This document shows, piece by piece, positions 7,140 to 9,105 of a stretch of DNA of 9,105 bases (the stretch's first letter is position 1; the number at the start of each line of letters is the position of its first letter). A program made the position numbers and the translations under genes. Source of the DNA: Candidatus Falkowbacteria bacterium UBA2355 (GTDB lineage Bacteria; Patescibacteriota; Patescibacteriia; Patescibacteriales; Patescibacteriaceae); assembly GCA_002344425.1 (NCBI GenBank), contig DDTV01000029.1, positions 1-9,105 of the forward strand, in the 5' to 3' direction. Below the pieces are notes generated by a model. It was not told where the DNA came from. It saw only the letters and a program-made list of their open reading frames with translations, and ran no database searches.

Positions 7140-8513
7140 CTACTTATCCACAGTTTTACCTAATGCCTTTAATTCTTCACGCGCCACTACTCTATCGTCC
7201 CATGGTTCTTTGCGTCCATTTGCCCTGACTATGGCCTGTTCCGAGCCCTTGCCCGTGATTAAAACCACATCGCCAGCGCGAGCCAACCTAAAAGCATGAT
7301 TAATGGCCGTTCGCCGTGATAATTCTGTAAACAAATCTTTATTCCTGACCTTGCCGGCGGCTACGGCTCCGGCCGCCACAGCTTCGATAATGAGCGAGGG
7401 TGCTTCATCATAAGGATCTTCATCGGTCACAATCGCGATATCAGCTTTTCGGCCGGCAATATTGCCTAAGATTTCTCGACGCGACTTGTCTCTGCCCCCG
7501 CCGGCCGAGCCGATGACATGGATTATCTTGCCATGTTCCCTTTCTTCAATGGTTTCATATAGCTTTTCAACGGCGCGCGGTTCAAAAGCGTAATCGACTA
7601 TCACCGTAAAGGGTTGTCCGGCATCAATCCGTTCCAATCTTCCCGGCACGCCTTCAACCGCCTCGAGCCCAGGTAAAAGTTTTTTAAATTCAATCCCCTG
7701 CGCCAAGCCGGCCGCCAAAGCGGCGGTCATATTTTGCTGGTTAAAATTGCCCAGCATTCGATTTTTTACTTTTGATAAATCAATCTGCAGTTTATGGACA
7801 TCCTCAGGCAGACTGAAAGAAACCGTCTGTGACTTATTATAGAAAGCGAATTTTTCCTCGGCCCAAAAATCCGCAAAATATGCGGCGTGTTCATCATGGC
7901 CATTGACGATGATGGTCTTTTTTACCCGATTCAAACTTAATTTCTTAATACCTTCGGCTCGGCGAACGATTTTATGGTCATCAACGTATTTTGTTTTGCA
8001 ATCTTTGAGATGCGCAAAAAGCATTCCCTTGGCCTCTTTGTAATTTTCAAAACCGCCGTGCGCTTCGATATGCTCCGGATACAAACAAGTTATCAAAACC
8101 GTATCATAATTTATAAAGCGATGGCGATATTGGATTATCCCCTCGCTCGAAGTTTCAATAATGGCGTATTGGCAGTTGTTCTTTACCATCCGACGCAACA
8201 TCCGGTGCGTAAAAAAACGCCCGATCATCGTCATCTTTTTGTTATTGATCCAATCTTTATCGCCGTCGGAGAACATCGCCGTAGAAGTGTAGCCGACTTT
8301 GTAACCGGCGCCGCGCAACATCTTGGCAATTAAATAAGTAGTGGTCGTTTTACCGGTCGTACCGGTTACGCCTATGACAATCAATTTGTTGCTCGGCCAA
8401 CGATAAACCAAATTAGCGCTGACGCCGAACAAAAAATGATACATCGGTTCGAAGAATTTAAAAACCTTTGTCGGTATGAAACGTTTTATAGTTTGAAGAA
8501 TCCGGTCGAGCAT
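7140..8513 (-). CDS. MurE-like Mur ligase lacking the N-terminal domain
   Basis: This is an ATP-dependent Mur ligase family enzyme, probably cytoplasmic, most like MurE, which adds the third amino acid to the UDP-MurNAc-dipeptide. In 457 aa it shows: the P-loop GVTGTTGKTTT at 48-58 (K55); ETSSEG at 120-125; PEHIEAHG at 146-153, matching the MurE RDHLDYHG; K162 in YKEAKGMLF, at the site of the carbamylated lysine; GNFNQQN at 255-261; GVPGRLE at 288-294; VDYAFEP at 306-312; GSAGGGRDKSRR at 335-346; TDEDPYDE at 363-370; and GKGSEQ at 421-426. The central ATPase and C-terminal domains are thus complete. Only 47 residues precede the P-loop, against about 110 in E. coli MurE, and they form a hydrophobic-basic segment rather than the UDP-binding domain. 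DNPR, which selects diaminopimelate in MurE, is replaced, so the amino acid substrate is unknown. It starts 3 nt after the FemAB-type stop, suggesting coupled translation. MurT-type ligases are less likely, because no zinc-binding cysteine cluster is seen. Confidence 0.85.
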   Translation of the reverse strand: MLDRILQTIKRFIPTKVFKFFEPMYHFLFGVSANLVYRWPSNKLIVIGVTGTTGKTTTTYLIAKMLRGAGYKVGYTSTAMFSDGDKDWINNKKMTMIGRFFTHRMLRRMVKNNCQYAIIETSSEGIIQYRHRFINYDTVLITCLYPEHIEAHGGFENYKEAKGMLFAHLKDCKTKYVDDHKIVRRAEGIKKLSLNRVKKTIIVNGHDEHAAYFADFWAEEKFAFYNKSQTVSFSLPEDVHKLQIDLSKVKNRMLGNFNQQNMTAALAAGLAQGIEFKKLLPGLEAVEGVPGRLERIDAGQPFTVIVDYAFEPRAVEKLYETIEEREHGKIIHVIGSAGGGRDKSRREILGNIAGRKADIAIVTDEDPYDEAPSLIIEAVAAGAVAAGKVRNKDLFTELSRRTAINHAFRLARAGDVVLITGKGSEQAIVRANGRKEPWDDRVVAREELKALGKTVDK

Positions 8514-8516
8514 AAT

Positions 8517-9105
8517 TTAAAATAAACGCCTTAAGCGGCGAACTACAGTATAACCGATATACGAGCTCGCTTCAAGTATAAAATCAAAGCTTCCCGGATA
8601 AATAAATTCATGTCCTCCGAAGCCGCGCTTAAAACGGGTCACGCCGGGCCACTTCAAAGAATCAACGCCGTGCCAATCGTAGTGTTTCAGATTCAAACCC
8701 TTGGCCAACATCATCATTTCCCAATGCAGGGCGTAAGGCGCCATCAGCTCACGCTTAGCAGAAGAGGAAGCGCCGTGCAGATAAGTCATCATATCGCCGC
8801 AAGTTGCAAAAATTCCGGCGGCCAGCAGTTCATTTTCATAACGCACGGTTGCGAGCCGGGCGGCGCCGCTGGCAATCATCTGCTTATAATATTCGCTCGG
8901 GTGCGATTTAAATCCGTCGCGCTGGCTGGTTTCATTCATCAACTTAACAAAACCCTCAAAATCTTGATCGTTGGGTGAAAAAGCCAAATTCTTTTTCATA
9001 GCCAAGCGGATATTATAACGCGTCTTAGGATGCATGGCCGTAAAGATTTGTTTTTCTTCGGGCTCGAGTTCGGTATGAAAACTATGGCTCGGTCCTTGAT
9101 CGATA
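8517..9105 (-). CDS. FemAB/FemX-family peptidyltransferase (partial, 5' end beyond the right edge)
   Basis: FemAB enzymes use aminoacyl-tRNA to add amino acids to the peptide stem of lipid II, building interpeptide bridges at the inner face of the membrane. The visible 195 codons are the C-terminal, GNAT-like half of the protein. Family hallmarks are KTRYNIRLAMKK (just after the internal ATG at 9035), the downstream NETSQRDGF, LLAAGIFATCGDMMTYLHGASS, and near the end HYDWHGVD and FKRGFGGHEFIYPG. A basic amphipathic end (VVRRLRRLF) may touch the membrane. The ATG at 9035 is not the real start: the frame stays open to the edge, and the residues before it (SFHTELEPEEKQIFTA) match the usual lead-in to KTRYNIR. 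Family members are about 330-350 aa, so some 140-150 residues are missing. Its stop lies 3 nt before the Mur ligase start, placing both in one peptidoglycan operon. The amino acid transferred cannot be told. Some family members work on other acceptors. Confidence 0.85.
   Translation of the reverse strand, partial: IDQGPSHSFHTELEPEEKQIFTAMHPKTRYNIRLAMKKNLAFSPNDQDFEGFVKLMNETSQRDGFKSHPSEYYKQMIASGAARLATVRYENELLAAGIFATCGDMMTYLHGASSSAKRELMAPYALHWEMMMLAKGLNLKHYDWHGVDSLKWPGVTRFKRGFGGHEFIYPGSFDFILEASSYIGYTVVRRLRRLF

Noticed and set aside
9033..9035. ATG as the start of the FemAB-type gene
   Set aside because: The frame stays open upstream to the window edge with family-like residues, and the resulting 172-residue protein would lack the first half of the fold.
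1..9105. Alternative genetic code with TGA as glycine (SR1/Gracilibacteria type)
   Set aside because: No in-frame TGA was found in the four genes, and conserved glycines are all GGN codons.
1..9105. Mobile element, CRISPR array, tRNA, rRNA, toxin-antitoxin or defence genes
   Set aside because: The whole window is accounted for by four housekeeping genes and one short intergenic region. No terminal repeats, spaced repeats or tRNA-like folds were seen.

Overview
The window is an ordinary core housekeeping region of a bacterium, and all confident genes lie on the minus strand, so it reads right to left. The order of transcription is: a FemAB-family peptidyltransferase (its 5' part runs off the right edge), a MurE-like Mur ligase, a 296-bp intergenic region with the rpoB promoter and leader, complete rpoB, and rpoC (its 3' part runs off the left edge).

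The likely source is a member of the Candidate Phyla Radiation (Patescibacteria), perhaps of the Falkowbacteria/Kuenenbacteria/Magasanikbacteria type. This rests on remembered family traits, not on a search. RpoB is compact (1108 aa). RpoC has a Lys/Glu-rich helical insertion near its N-terminus and lacks the proteobacterial trigger-loop insertion. The Mur ligase lacks the usual N-terminal domain and carries TDEDPYDE where MurE normally has DNPR. rpoB is not preceded by rplJ-rplL. TGA is never used as a sense codon, so the SR1/Gracilibacteria code is not in use.

Region by region: 1-3499 is rpoC (1166 codons visible, N-terminus complete). 3500-3516 is a 17-nt spacer. 3517-6843 is rpoB. 6844-7139 is intergenic. 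It holds a TTGACA-17-TAGTAT promoter, a leader of about 158 nt with poly-U runs and a perfect 10-bp hairpin, and on the opposite strand a doubtful 39-codon ORF with a strong Shine-Dalgarno-like sequence. 7140-8513 is the Mur ligase, and 8517-9105 is the FemAB-type gene, separated from it by 3 nt.

femX-like and murE-like form a tight two-gene unit for the peptide part of peptidoglycan. rpoB and rpoC form a second unit for the beta and beta' subunits of RNA polymerase. No clear intrinsic terminator separates the two, so some read-through is possible. I see no mobile element, CRISPR array, tRNA or rRNA, and no convincing new multi-gene system. The points most worth a second look are the Ala/Lys-rich linker plus extra barrel in RpoC, the atypical Mur ligase motifs, and the structured rpoB leader.
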